Shown here in pieces: positions 1 to 7,080 of a stretch of 45,910 nt of DNA. Below the pieces are notes generated by a model that saw only the letters and a program-made list of their open reading frames with translations, was not told the DNA's origin and ran no database searches. The stretch's first letter is position 1; every line of letters starts with the position of its first letter. A program made the position numbers and the translations under genes. Source of the DNA: Idiomarina sp. 34-48-12 (lineage in GTDB: Bacteria; Pseudomonadota; Gammaproteobacteria; Enterobacterales; Alteromonadaceae); contig NCJS01000003.1 of NCBI GenBank assembly GCA_002279005.1, forward strand, positions 1-45,910, written 5' to 3'.

Positions 1-36
1 AGAATTAACTAACTACGGATTCTGATCCATTGGGAG

Positions 37-52
37 GATCGGTCAACCGATC
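37..52. repeat. Short inverted repeat near the left edge
   Basis: GATCGG and CCGATC arms (6 bp) flank a 4-base loop. No T-run follows on either strand, so this is not a convincing terminator. The rest of positions 1-103 holds no gene I can support. Confidence 0.3.
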
Positions 53-103
53 GCTAAAATATTTCTTAACTGATCGGCATTAACCCAGTGGGTGCTCTTG
101 AAT

Positions 104-187
104 CTAGTCGTGACTTTTGTTTTTCTTCTCACGACGTTTTTCTTTTAGTGTTTTTTGTGGCTTCTTTTTCGCCTTTTCTTTACTCAT
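104..187 (-). CDS. Tiny lysine-rich basic protein (27 aa)
   Basis: This ATG-started ORF is too short for routine gene calling. It encodes a highly basic peptide beginning MSKEKAKKKPQKTLKEKRRE, with about half of its residues Lys or Arg and no hydrophobic segment. A GGAG Shine-Dalgarno sits 6 bases before the ATG. The ATG overlaps the end of the upstream GreA/GreB-type gene by 8 bases, so translational coupling is likely. Small Lys-rich ORFs of this kind occur in marine gammaproteobacteria (general knowledge), but no function is known to me. The good SD and the overlap favour a real gene; its length argues for caution. Confidence 0.5.
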   Translation of the reverse strand: MSKEKAKKKPQKTLKEKRREKKNKSHD

Positions 188-590
188 TGCTCGCTCCTTT
201 ACGATTGAGTGCCATTAATCGCCAGCGACTCTCGCTAGCCCCTGAAACAACCGAAAACTCTGCGCCTAACGGCAATGCAAGTAGTGCCAACCCAACCGGG
301 GACAAGCATGAAACAAGGCCCTGATGTGGGTTGGCACGACTTGGCTCGACAAGCTGGAAAGTGAAGACATCGCCCACACACCCGTGCGTTAGAATCTGTC
401 GTATCGTGACTTCCGATCCGATTTCGACACATGGATGAATACGTGATTGTGGCTGCTGTATACGCTCTAAACGTTGCAACAAATCAGAGAGCAATAACGG
501 GTGTTGTAACACTCGGCGTTGCTGACACTGAAAGAGGTAATGATTAAAACACGAGGTTGAACTGCAATAGTTCATTACACGCGCAAGCAC
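180..590 (-). CDS. GreA/GreB C-terminal-domain protein (Rnk-like)
   Basis: The 136-aa protein has a C-terminal half (about residues 55-130) that reads as the FKBP-like domain of GreA, GreB and Rnk. It shows the family pattern IGSEVTI, then a hydrophobic strand, then LSPVGLALL and LGAEFSV. The N-terminal half is unlike the GreA coiled coil and contains several Cys, so a role as a Gre-type cleavage factor is unlikely. An Rnk-like RNA polymerase-binding or regulatory role is the best guess. I chose the GTG at 590 because AGGAG lies 8 bases upstream; an ATG closer to that SD opens a six-codon dead end in another frame. The reading frame is open further upstream to about 650 but has no usual start codon. 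The next gene overlaps its stop by 8 bases. Confidence 0.72.
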   Translation of the reverse strand: MLARVMNYCSSTSCFNHYLFQCQQRRVLQHPLLLSDLLQRLERIQQPQSRIHPCVEIGSEVTIRQILTHGCVGDVFTFQLVEPSRANPHQGLVSCLSPVGLALLALPLGAEFSVVSGASESRWRLMALNRKGASNE

Positions 591-649
591 GGCATTTTCT
601 CCTACCGAACTGAAACACGAAAAATTGAATTTTGGGAATAATTACTGGT

Positions 650-673
650 GCCGATTGCTAAGATGCAATCGGC
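650..673. repeat. Perfect 9-bp stem hairpin in the Rnk-like gene leader
   Basis: GCCGATTGC and GCAATCGGC form a perfect stem around a 6-base loop. It lies between the 17-codon minus-strand ORF (674-727) and the GTG of the GreA/GreB-type gene. There is no U-run on either strand. It may be a leader RNA structure or an attenuator-like element. Confidence 0.5.
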
Positions 674-727
674 TTAGACTGGAAAGGTAAGTGCAGTACT
701 TTGAATTGAAAAATCAGCTTTAAACAT
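674..727 (-). CDS. Possible 17-aa leader peptide
   Basis: A short ORF (MFKADFSIQSTALTFPV) starts with ATG 6 bases after a GAGGA Shine-Dalgarno. A plausible promoter lies about 17 bases further upstream, and a 9-bp hairpin begins one base after the stop codon. It lies upstream of the GreA/GreB-type gene on the same strand, so it could be a leader ORF. There is no homology I can name, and a chance ORF is quite possible. Confidence 0.25.
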   Translation of the reverse strand: MFKADFSIQSTALTFPV

Positions 728-750
728 GGCTTCCTCACTATGCGGAGCAG

Positions 751-779
751 ACCATAGCCCGTTCCGTTCAGAAAGGCAA
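751..779 (-). promoter_or_regulatory. Candidate sigma-70 promoter for the leader and Rnk-like gene
   Basis: On the minus strand TTGCCT and TATGGT are separated by exactly 17 bases, placing transcription start near 744. It reads into the 17-codon ORF, the hairpin and the GreA/GreB-type gene. It is close to consensus but was found by eye only. Confidence 0.35.
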
Positions 780-783
780 GCCA

Positions 784-1440
784 CTAAATGACATCGGGGT
801 GCGGTAGCACAAAATAGAATACTGAGAAGAAGTGAAGTACGCTGCCGGCGAGCACGAATAGGTGCCAAATAGCATGGTGAAAACGCAGCGATTTCCACAC
901 GTAGAAAATGACGCCGAAGGTGTAAGCAAGGCCTCCAGCTAGTAATAGCCACAAACCACCTGCATCAACGGTTTCTAACATTGGCTTGATCATAATCAAC
1001 GCCATCCAGCCCATACCGAGGTACAGACTTAAAGAGAGCCACTTTTTGCGCTCTTTCACGGCAACTTCCATGATGACGCCAATCAGCGCAATACTCCATA
1101 CCACAGCCAATAACGTCCAACCCCATGCGCCGCGCAAATTCACCAGTGCAAACGGGGTATAGGTACCGGCAATCAGCACGTAAATAGCCGCGTGATCCAT
1201 CTGTTGGAAGAAGGCTTTTACACGAGGCCACGGAAACGCATGGTAGAGCGTTGATGCAAGATAGAGTAAAATTAAGCTCGCGCCATAAATACTGGCACTC
1301 ACAATATGAAAGGTATCGCCGTACGAAACCGCCCATATCAACATAAATACCAAACCGACAATGGCGGCAATGGCACCAACGCCATGGGTTAGCGCATGCG
1401 CGACTTCTTCGGCCACACTGTAGGGTTTATGTTTGCTCAC
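784..1440 (-). CDS. trhA: TrhA/hemolysin III family membrane protein
   Basis: The 218-aa protein has about seven hydrophobic segments and the hallmarks of the PAQR-like hemolysin III (YqfA/TrhA) family. These are an early HALTHG motif, SxLYHAF after the second helix, DHAAIYVLIAGTYTPF, and a late H-x3-H pattern (HHAIWHLFV). The conserved His and Asp residues are thought to form a metal site in this superfamily. Its product sits in the inner membrane; the E. coli homologue is linked to membrane energetics and fluidity, while haemolytic activity is doubtful. It is preceded by the DUF3081 gene with a 21-base gap and probably shares its transcript. Confidence 0.9.
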   Translation of the reverse strand: MSKHKPYSVAEEVAHALTHGVGAIAAIVGLVFMLIWAVSYGDTFHIVSASIYGASLILLYLASTLYHAFPWPRVKAFFQQMDHAAIYVLIAGTYTPFALVNLRGAWGWTLLAVVWSIALIGVIMEVAVKERKKWLSLSLYLGMGWMALIMIKPMLETVDAGGLWLLLAGGLAYTFGVIFYVWKSLRFHHAIWHLFVLAGSVLHFFSVFYFVLPHPDVI

Positions 1441-1461
1441 TGCTTCTACCTTGTCGTTAAT

Positions 1462-1743
1462 TTATTCGCCACGTTCAGGGGTATAGTGACCTTTACTGAT
1501 GTTTTCAATGGCCTTCATAAAGTTTTCGAACTGGCGCTCATTTTCATAATCCAGATGGTACTTGTTGTGGAACTCGAGGCGCATGTTCACCCCCTGACCT
1601 TCCAAGAACACAGTGTACCCATCGAAATCAGTGTAAGCCGTTATACCTTCTAAGGTTTTTCGCCCTTCGTCATCTGGCTTGCCATATTCAATAATGGTTT
1701 CAAACGCGTCTAATACGAGGCGTTGGTCAATATCATTTTTCAT
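1462..1743 (-). CDS. DUF3081 family protein
   Basis: The 93-aa soluble, acidic protein has the typical DUF3081 layout: an N-terminal helix (VLDAFETIIEYG), a central block LEGITAYTDFDGYTVFL, and LEFHNKYHLDYE near the middle. The family is found in Vibrio, Shewanella and relatives and has no known function. It has no signal peptide or membrane segment. It lies just upstream of trhA and divergent from the TetR-type regulator, about 140 bases away. The assignment rests on remembered family pattern, not on a search. Confidence 0.8.
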   Translation of the reverse strand: MKNDIDQRLVLDAFETIIEYGKPDDEGRKTLEGITAYTDFDGYTVFLEGQGVNMRLEFHNKYHLDYENERQFENFMKAIENISKGHYTPERGE

Positions 1744-1814
1744 GGTCGACCTCCAACAAAATTAAGTGTCTTGAACAGCATAGCATCGTTTTATGACCAG
1801 TTTATTGATCTTTT

Positions 1815-1838
1815 TACATACATACATGCATGTTTGAT
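1815..1838. promoter_or_regulatory. AcrR-like operator
   Basis: TACATACAT opens a 24-base partial palindrome whose other half begins ATGCATGT. The left half is identical to the known E. coli AcrR operator half-site and the right half is a partial match. A TATAAT (1849-1854) lies 10 bases downstream, so the operator covers the -35 region of the regulator's own promoter. That fits autorepression. Confidence 0.6.
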
Positions 1839-1883
1839 TAAATTCGCTTATAATGTCACCACTACTACGTATAGAGGTGAGAT

Positions 1884-2507
1884 GTGGTTCGTCGTACCAA
1901 AGAAGATGCATTAACAACTCGGGCTGAATTACTGGATGCCGCTGAACGCTTATTTAGCGAAAAAGGCGTTTCAAGTACTTCAATGAACCAGGTGGCTGAA
2001 GCTGCTGGGGTGACTCGGGGGGCTATTTATCACCATTTCCAGAACAAACTGGATTTGATTGATGCCTTGATGGAACGAGTGCGTCTGCCGGTTGACGAAA
2101 TGCGTGATGAATTGGCACAAACCTACCAAGGTGACCCAGTGTCATTGTTGCGCGCGCGTTGCTTCCACATTATCGGTCAAGTGCAAGATGATCCGCACAC
2201 GCAAGCCCTCGTAAATATTCTGCTGCACAAATGCGAATATGTTGAGGATGCCTTACCTATTCATTTGCGTCATCTTGGTGGTCGCAATGCCTGTATCACT
2301 GAGTGTGTGTTGCTGGCTGACAAAGCCAAAGAGCAAGGCTTGATTGACGAGAAATATGACTCGAAAGCTGCTGTGGTGGGCTTATTTAGTCTGGTAGATG
2401 GGTTGATGTATAACTGGCTGCTGGATAAAACTTACTTTGATTTATCGCAAACAGCCAGCCAAGCTATTGATACTTATCTTGCCGGCTTAAAACCGCGCGG
2501 CGCATAA
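1884..2507 (+). CDS. acrR: AcrR/TtgR-type TetR-family repressor
   Basis: The 207-aa protein has an N-terminal TetR helix-turn-helix (residues 10-57) with LLDAAERLFSEKG, STSMNQVAEAAGV and TRGAIYHHFQNK, then a helical ligand-binding domain of the AcrR C-terminal type. In the family it represses RND efflux genes and is released by drugs. The GTG start is preceded by GAGG at a 6-base spacing; an ATG two bases earlier is out of frame. The operator upstream matches AcrR sites. No acrAB pump lies next to it here: the divergent neighbour is DUF3081 and the next gene is a flavin reductase. It may act on a distant pump. The symbol is by family and operator resemblance. Confidence 0.78.
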   Translation: MVRRTKEDALTTRAELLDAAERLFSEKGVSSTSMNQVAEAAGVTRGAIYHHFQNKLDLIDALMERVRLPVDEMRDELAQTYQGDPVSLLRARCFHIIGQVQDDPHTQALVNILLHKCEYVEDALPIHLRHLGGRNACITECVLLADKAKEQGLIDEKYDSKAAVVGLFSLVDGLMYNWLLDKTYFDLSQTASQAIDTYLAGLKPRGA

Positions 2508-2517
2508 GCTTCAGCTG

Positions 2518-3030
2518 TTAATCACCCTGCTTTAAAAAGCCTTTTATTTGTTCAGCGTCGAAGTTGGCGATGGTCTCATCGCTCGCTTGCGGACAACTTA
2601 AAAACATTGGGGCCACATAGCTTTTAATTGCCGCCATCACCACCATCAAATGCGTCATTGCTCGCATTGAGCCAATACGGCCAGGCGATGCACCCGCCAA
2701 TAACACGTTCTTACCCACCCAAGGGTTTTGTTCAAGTCGCGTTGTCCAATCAATCGCATTCTTCAAAAGCGGTGGCACAGAGCTGTTGTACTCTGGCGTG
2801 ACGATAACAATTTTAGTGGCGTCAGAAATTGCGGTAGCTAACTTTTGAATATTTGATGGCACACCGTTTTCATCTTCGTAATCGCCGTTATAAATTGGCG
2901 CATCTAATTCAGCCGCTGGATACACGTAGCAAGCGCGTCCATCTTGTTCTGCCACTTCGGCAATACGCTTCTGCAATTTACCGTTGAGTGATTCTTTACG
3001 GCTGCTCCCAGCTAGAATCAATAAACTCAT
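2518..3030 (-). CDS. NADPH-dependent FMN reductase family protein
   Basis: The 170-aa flavodoxin-like protein is of the ChrR/YieF/azoreductase class. It starts with the FMN-phosphate loop GSSRKESLNGKL and has the signature PEYNSSVPPLLKNAIDW, then a GASPGRIGSMRA loop. Such enzymes use NAD(P)H to reduce quinones, chromate or azo dyes through bound FMN. Its ATG overlaps the stop of the upstream DUF2959 gene by one base (TAATG), so the two are co-translated. The real substrate cannot be read from the sequence. Confidence 0.87.
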   Translation of the reverse strand: MSLLILAGSSRKESLNGKLQKRIAEVAEQDGRACYVYPAAELDAPIYNGDYEDENGVPSNIQKLATAISDATKIVIVTPEYNSSVPPLLKNAIDWTTRLEQNPWVGKNVLLAGASPGRIGSMRAMTHLMVVMAAIKSYVAPMFLSCPQASDETIANFDAEQIKGFLKQGD

Positions 3031-3683
3031 TACGAGCCCTCCTGCATGGCTTCAATAAAGGCATTCGATTCTTGAATGGCGGTTTCCATTTCACGAATCA
3101 GAACATCAACGTCGGTACGCAGGCTACGGTATTCACCGCGAATGGCATCAACGGCTTTGGCGTTCAGGTTATGCTTTAAATACAGCACGTTATCTTGAAG
3201 CTTCTCGAGTACCGGCTCCATGGTGTCGGCGGCGCGCTCCATGCTTTGTAACAAGCTCGTATAGCGACGCTCAGTTTCACGAAGTGACCGCTCACTTTCA
3301 CGGCGCATCGAATCATTGCTGTACATACCAAGCTCTTCTTGCCATTCATCAAAGAGTGCTTGGGCGACATCATCGATGGCTTCAATGCGATCATAAACAC
3401 GCTCAGCAGCCGCTTTACTACTCTCATAATCGTCGTTTAAAGCGTTGTAGCGCGCTTCTAATTCGCCACCGTCAAACTGCAATAACTCATCGAGGCGTTG
3501 TAGCGCTGACTTAAACTCTTCTTGCGCATCCGTCTGGGCATCGCGCGCGTCATCAACGCGGTCAACCAAAATGTCACGTTTATGGATGCCGACTTTTTCC
3601 ATGGCACCGTAATACGCACTTTGGCAACCTGCCAAAACCACAACGACGAATACAATACCTATCCAATTCATCAAATAACGCAT
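3030..3683 (-). CDS. DUF2959 lipoprotein
   Basis: This is a 217-aa lipoprotein with a short signal peptide and lipobox LAGC (Cys about residue 20). The rest is almost entirely charged coiled coil rich in Glu, Arg and Ala, ending in an acidic tail. It matches DUF2959 as I know it from Shewanella and Vibrio; no function is established. I chose the ATG at 3683 rather than a GTG six bases earlier because AAGGAG lies 5 bases before the ATG and overlaps the GTG. It is coupled to the downstream FMN reductase by a 1-base overlap. Confidence 0.83.
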   Translation of the reverse strand: MRYLMNWIGIVFVVVVLAGCQSAYYGAMEKVGIHKRDILVDRVDDARDAQTDAQEEFKSALQRLDELLQFDGGELEARYNALNDDYESSKAAAERVYDRIEAIDDVAQALFDEWQEELGMYSNDSMRRESERSLRETERRYTSLLQSMERAADTMEPVLEKLQDNVLYLKHNLNAKAVDAIRGEYRSLRTDVDVLIREMETAIQESNAFIEAMQEGS

Positions 3684-3721
3684 AACCACTCCTTAGTTGG
3701 CTGTTGTGCCGTCAGTATAGC

Positions 3722-4414
3722 TTAATACGGTAATGGCGAGCCATCCCAATGCCAAAAACTACCTGAATCTTCAGCAGTTAATTGATTAATAACATGAGCA
3801 ATACGCTCAGCCGATTGCGCTGGTGTGTACAGTTTGTCGGCCGGTAAACGTTGCTGAAATGGCTCTGATAGTGCGGTATCGGTGGTGCCCGGATGAATTG
3901 TGGCCAAGCAGAGCTGTTTATGCGTACGCTTGAGTTCAACCGACGCTGTTTTGAGTAACATGTTCAGCGCTGCCTTGCTGGCGCGATAGCTATACCAACC
4001 GCCTAAATAATTGTCAGTAATACTTCCAACTTTAGCACTCAGCTGCGCCCAAACACATGGGTTCTTTTTTGGTAACAGAGGTAATAACTGTTGCAGTAGA
4101 AGTATTGGTAATACCGCATTCACATAATAGGTTTGTTGCAACTGATGCCAGTTTAAATCAGCAATACGCTTTTCTGGCATAAAGTCATCGGTATGCAAAA
4201 TACCTAAGGTGCTAATCACAATATCCGGCTGCGTGATTTGTGCAACGACACGCTGCAGGCTCGCTTCGGTGTAATCGGTTACTTGTAACCACTGGCCCGG
4301 TAATTTCGGCACCAGCTGACGGCTTAGCGCTTGCACACTCGCACCTTGTTCGTGGTAATACTGCACCAGCGCTTGACCAATACCACCACCAGCACCAATA
4401 ATTAATACCTGCAT
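3722..4414 (-). CDS. Short-chain dehydrogenase/reductase (SDR)
   Basis: The 230-aa single-domain Rossmann protein has the N-terminal cofactor motif GAGGGIG, a STLG strand-4 motif, and the catalytic YxxxK in YSYRASK, with an upstream SAKVGS serine. After the active site comes HPGTTDT, typical of the CsgA-like SDR group. The substrate is unknown. The start is taken as the ATG at 4414 because AGGAG sits 8 bases upstream; a GTG three codons earlier overlaps the SD. It is divergent from yihY, with 145 bases between them. Confidence 0.85.
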   Translation of the reverse strand: MQVLIIGAGGGIGQALVQYYHEQGASVQALSRQLVPKLPGQWLQVTDYTEASLQRVVAQITQPDIVISTLGILHTDDFMPEKRIADLNWHQLQQTYYVNAVLPILLLQQLLPLLPKKNPCVWAQLSAKVGSITDNYLGGWYSYRASKAALNMLLKTASVELKRTHKQLCLATIHPGTTDTALSEPFQQRLPADKLYTPAQSAERIAHVINQLTAEDSGSFWHWDGSPLPY

Positions 4415-4559
4415 AAAATTCACTCCTCACGAACCCAACAATCTGTGGCTGTAATTGGCGATTAGCCAAGAACAAGGTATGTTATTTACGTGACCAGCAC
4501 GGTTTGGGATTATAGTGATGCCAAAAGTTGCAGCCGAAGCGAATGCATAAGAGAGCAGA

Positions 4560-5456
4560 ATGACCAAAACAACACCTGAACAAACCGCATTAGAACAGTG
4601 GCAAGAACGTGGCCGCAAGGCATGGCGATTCTTGAAATATTTTGGCAAGCGCTGTCTTGATGATCGCGTGACCATTGTTGCTGGCCATTTAACCTTTGTC
4701 AGCATGCTCGCTTTAGTGCCATTGCTGGTGGTGATGTTCTCAGTGTTCTCAGCATTTCCGATGTTTGAGCAACTCAAAGAAGAGCTCGAAAAATTATTAT
4801 TTGCGAATTTGTTGCCAACATCCGGCGAAGTGATCAGCGAGTATTTGAATCAGTTTGTAACCAATGTGTCGAAAATGACGACGGTTGGGGTGATCTTCGT
4901 TATCGTGGTGGCCGTGAATTTGATAAGCACTATTGATGGCACCATGAACCGCATTTGGCGTAATCACAAACGCCGCCGCATGGTCGTTGCTCTGGCGGTG
5001 TATTGGATGATCTTGACTCTTGGTCCTATCTTGATGGGTTCGGGTATGGCTGTCACCTCGTATTTGATTTCACTTACGGTAGCGGCTGAAGTTTATGTGT
5101 CAGGGGTACGCACCACCTTGCTAAGCATTGTGCCGATTCTGACGTCGTTAGTGGCGTTTATGCTGTTGTACATCATGATGCCAAACCGTATAGTGCGCGC
5201 CCGACATGCATTTTGGGGCGCCTTGCTGGCAGCCATTTTGTTTGAACTCAGTAAAAGTGGCTTTGCTGCGTACATTACCGCGTTTCCAAGTTACCAAGCT
5301 ATTTACGGTGCGTTGGCAGCCATTCCGATACTGCTGCTGTGGATATTTGTGTCGTGGAATATTGTGTTGGTGGGCGCAGAGCTCACCGCCAGCATTGAAG
5401 AATTTTTCCAACCACCAAAAACTGAATCAGACGTCACCACTGAAGGAACGGAATGA
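4560..5456 (+). CDS. yihY: YihY/BrkB family inner-membrane protein
   Basis: The 298-aa protein has about six membrane helices. Features shared with the YihY family (older name Rbn) are [21 protein letters not shown] near the N-terminus, [10 protein letters not shown] in the middle and [13 protein letters not shown] near the end. The former RNase BN assignment of this family was withdrawn; function is unknown, perhaps transport or envelope. It overlaps dtd by 4 bases (ATGA), and the order yihY-dtd-yiiD is the same as in E. coli, which supports the call. Confidence 0.88.
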   Translation: MTKTTPEQTALEQWQERGRKAWRFLKYFGKRCLDDRVTIVAGHLTFVSMLALVPLLVVMFSVFSAFPMFEQLKEELEKLLFANLLPTSGEVISEYLNQFVTNVSKMTTVGVIFVIVVAVNLISTIDGTMNRIWRNHKRRRMVVALAVYWMILTLGPILMGSGMAVTSYLISLTVAAEVYVSGVRTTLLSIVPILTSLVAFMLLYIMMPNRIVRARHAFWGALLAAILFELSKSGFAAYITAFPSYQAIYGALAAIPILLLWIFVSWNIVLVGAELTASIEEFFQPPKTESDVTTEGTE

Positions 5457-5902
5457 AAGCATTAATTCAACGCGTGAGCGAGGCTTCGGTCACCGTAGCC
5501 GGCAAACGTATTGGCGCTATAGGCCAGGGCTTGCTCGTGTTATTAGGTATCGATAAAACCGACACCCTTGATGATGTCACCAAGCTCGCAGCCAAAGTGG
5601 CTGGTTATCGCGTATTTGCCGATGCTGACGATAAAATGAATTTGAGTGTGCAAGATATTCAAGGCGGTGTGCTGGTGGTTTCGCAATTTACCTTAGCCGC
5701 GGATACCCAGTCAGGACGACGCCCAAGCTTCTCGTCAGCAGCACCACCGAGCGAGGCTGAACCACTGTATTTAGCGTTTGTGGGTGCTCTTAATAAGCTT
5801 GGTATTCAAACGGCGACAGGTGAATTTGGTGCCGATATGAAAGTGGCGTTGGTCAACGATGGACCCGTCACCTTCATGCTGCATTCCAACAACAAGGGTT
5901 AA
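5453..5902 (+). CDS. dtd: D-aminoacyl-tRNA deacylase
   Basis: The 149-aa cytosolic enzyme hydrolyses D-Tyr-tRNA and other D-aminoacyl-tRNAs, as well as mischarged Gly-tRNAAla. It carries the family hallmarks: [13 protein letters not shown] at the N-terminus, the SQFTLAAD motif (about residue 79) and NDGPVTFML near the C-terminus; the Gly-x-Pro type cross-subunit motif belongs to this NDGPVT region. Length is close to the usual 145. It is translationally coupled to yihY and followed by yiiD after 2 bases. Confidence 0.96.
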   Translation: MKALIQRVSEASVTVAGKRIGAIGQGLLVLLGIDKTDTLDDVTKLAAKVAGYRVFADADDKMNLSVQDIQGGVLVVSQFTLAADTQSGRRPSFSSAAPPSEAEPLYLAFVGALNKLGIQTATGEFGADMKVALVNDGPVTFMLHSNNKG

Positions 5903-5904
5903 CT

Positions 5905-6810
5905 ATGTACCGTGTTATCGCTCCGGAAACACCGGAACAATTTGCCACGTATTACGACTTGCGCTGGCGCGTATTGCGCGAACCGTTTCAACGACCGCGC
6001 GGGTCAGAACAAGACGAATATGATCAAGTGGGTTATCACCGCATGGTGGTGAACAGCGCGGGTCAAGCTGTGGCGGTTGGACGCCTGCATTTTAATAGCC
6101 CCGACGAAGGGCAAATTCGTTTTATGGCATCAGCGCCAGAGCATCGCGGCGAAGGTCATGGTGTTGCCATTGTTTATGAGCTTGAGAAGGTTGCTCGTGC
6201 TGAAGGCGCCAAACATATTGTGATTAACTCTCGCGATAATACTTTAGGTTTCTACATTAAGTGTGGTTACGAGGTGGTGGAAGAAGGCGATACGGTCAAG
6301 AACCCGCAGGCAGAGCACCAACTACGTAAAACGCTGACTGAGTTTAACCGAATTATTTACCGCCCTGATTGGTGCCAAGAACTCGAGACTACTTGGCACA
6401 GCGAAATCCCGATTTCGGAAACTATGGGAATTCGTATTACCCAATATACCGGCCGTGAGTTTGAAACCACAGCAACCTTGTCACGCAATATTAATGTGCA
6501 TGGCACCATGTTTGCCGGCAGTATTTATTCGTTGGCAACCTTGACGTGCTGGGGGTTGTTGCATTTACAATTGCGCGAACGACAGCTGCACGGCGCAGTG
6601 GTGTTAGCGGATGGCCAAATTCACTACCACAAGCCAGTTAGCCGAGAGCCACGTGCCATTGCACGGTTATCAGCAATGACTGGTGATTTATCGGCGTTGA
6701 CGCTTGGTAAAAATGCACGGGCTACATTAAAGTCGCAGGTATTTGATGGCGATAAACCCGTCGCTGAATTTACGGGTCAGTTTGTCGTGCTAGCTAATAA
6801 CGAAAAATAA
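5905..6810 (+). CDS. yiiD: GNAT acetyltransferase-thioesterase fusion YiiD (FabY)
   Basis: The 301-aa two-domain protein has an N-terminal GNAT fold (residues 1-150, with VGRLHF and EHRGEGHGVAIVYEL as the acetyl-CoA loop) joined to a C-terminal hotdog thioesterase domain (about 160-300, with NINVHGTMFAGSIYSLA). It matches E. coli YiiD (FabY), which has been linked to fatty-acid initiation, possibly by decarboxylating malonyl-ACP (from memory). The position after yihY-dtd is the E. coli order. A TraR/DksA gene follows after 13 bases and probably shares the transcript. Confidence 0.86.
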   Translation: MYRVIAPETPEQFATYYDLRWRVLREPFQRPRGSEQDEYDQVGYHRMVVNSAGQAVAVGRLHFNSPDEGQIRFMASAPEHRGEGHGVAIVYELEKVARAEGAKHIVINSRDNTLGFYIKCGYEVVEEGDTVKNPQAEHQLRKTLTEFNRIIYRPDWCQELETTWHSEIPISETMGIRITQYTGREFETTATLSRNINVHGTMFAGSIYSLATLTCWGLLHLQLRERQLHGAVVLADGQIHYHKPVSREPRAIARLSAMTGDLSALTLGKNARATLKSQVFDGDKPVAEFTGQFVVLANNEK

Positions 6811-6823
6811 GAAGGACGTTAAC

Positions 6824-7072
6824 ATGAGTGATAATTTATCCGCCCAGCAGTTGTTACGTATTCGGAGTAAACTTGAAGCCGTGGTGAATGAGCAACCAGG
6901 CACGCGTCAAGCGCTAAGCGCTGATGCAGCGTTGCAACGCATGCGCAGCGGTGAATATGGTTATTGTGTTGAGTGTGGCGAGGAAATTTCGGCGGCACGT
7001 TTAGCAGCAAAGCCTGACGTCGCTTTGTGTGTCGACTGCCAGGCTCTAAAAGACGAAGAAGAGGACGCTTAA
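6824..7072 (+). CDS. TraR/DksA-type C4 zinc-finger protein
   Basis: The 82-aa protein has a C4 zinc finger: CVEC at about residues 46-49 and CVDC at about 67-70, with the family's [15 protein letters not shown] segment. It lacks the long coiled coil and the Asp-x2-Asp tip of full DksA, so it is nearer to YbiI or TraR-type small members. In this family the proteins bind in the RNA polymerase secondary channel. The acidic C-terminal tail ends in EDA, encoded within a palindrome shared with the convergent hutH; the two genes overlap by 4 bases. Confidence 0.85.
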   Translation: MSDNLSAQQLLRIRSKLEAVVNEQPGTRQALSADAALQRMRSGEYGYCVECGEEISAARLAAKPDVALCVDCQALKDEEEDA

Positions 7073-7080
7073 GCGTCCTC
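7061..7080. terminator. Perfect 20-bp palindrome at convergent gene ends
   Basis: GAGGACGCTT is followed directly by its exact reverse complement. On the minus strand the stem is followed by a U-rich stretch (UUCUUCUUCGUCUUUU), so it can act as an intrinsic terminator for hutH. No U-run follows on the plus strand. Both genes end inside it. Confidence 0.55.

Noticed and set aside
88..324. 78-codon plus-strand ORF
   Set aside because: Runs antisense to the GreA/GreB-type gene and the Lys-rich ORF, has no SD and looks like translated antisense.
674..952. 92-codon ORF on the minus strand overlapping trhA
   Set aside because: It reads trhA codons in another frame and has no family resemblance. 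Only its last 17 codons, behind a good SD, were kept as a weak candidate.
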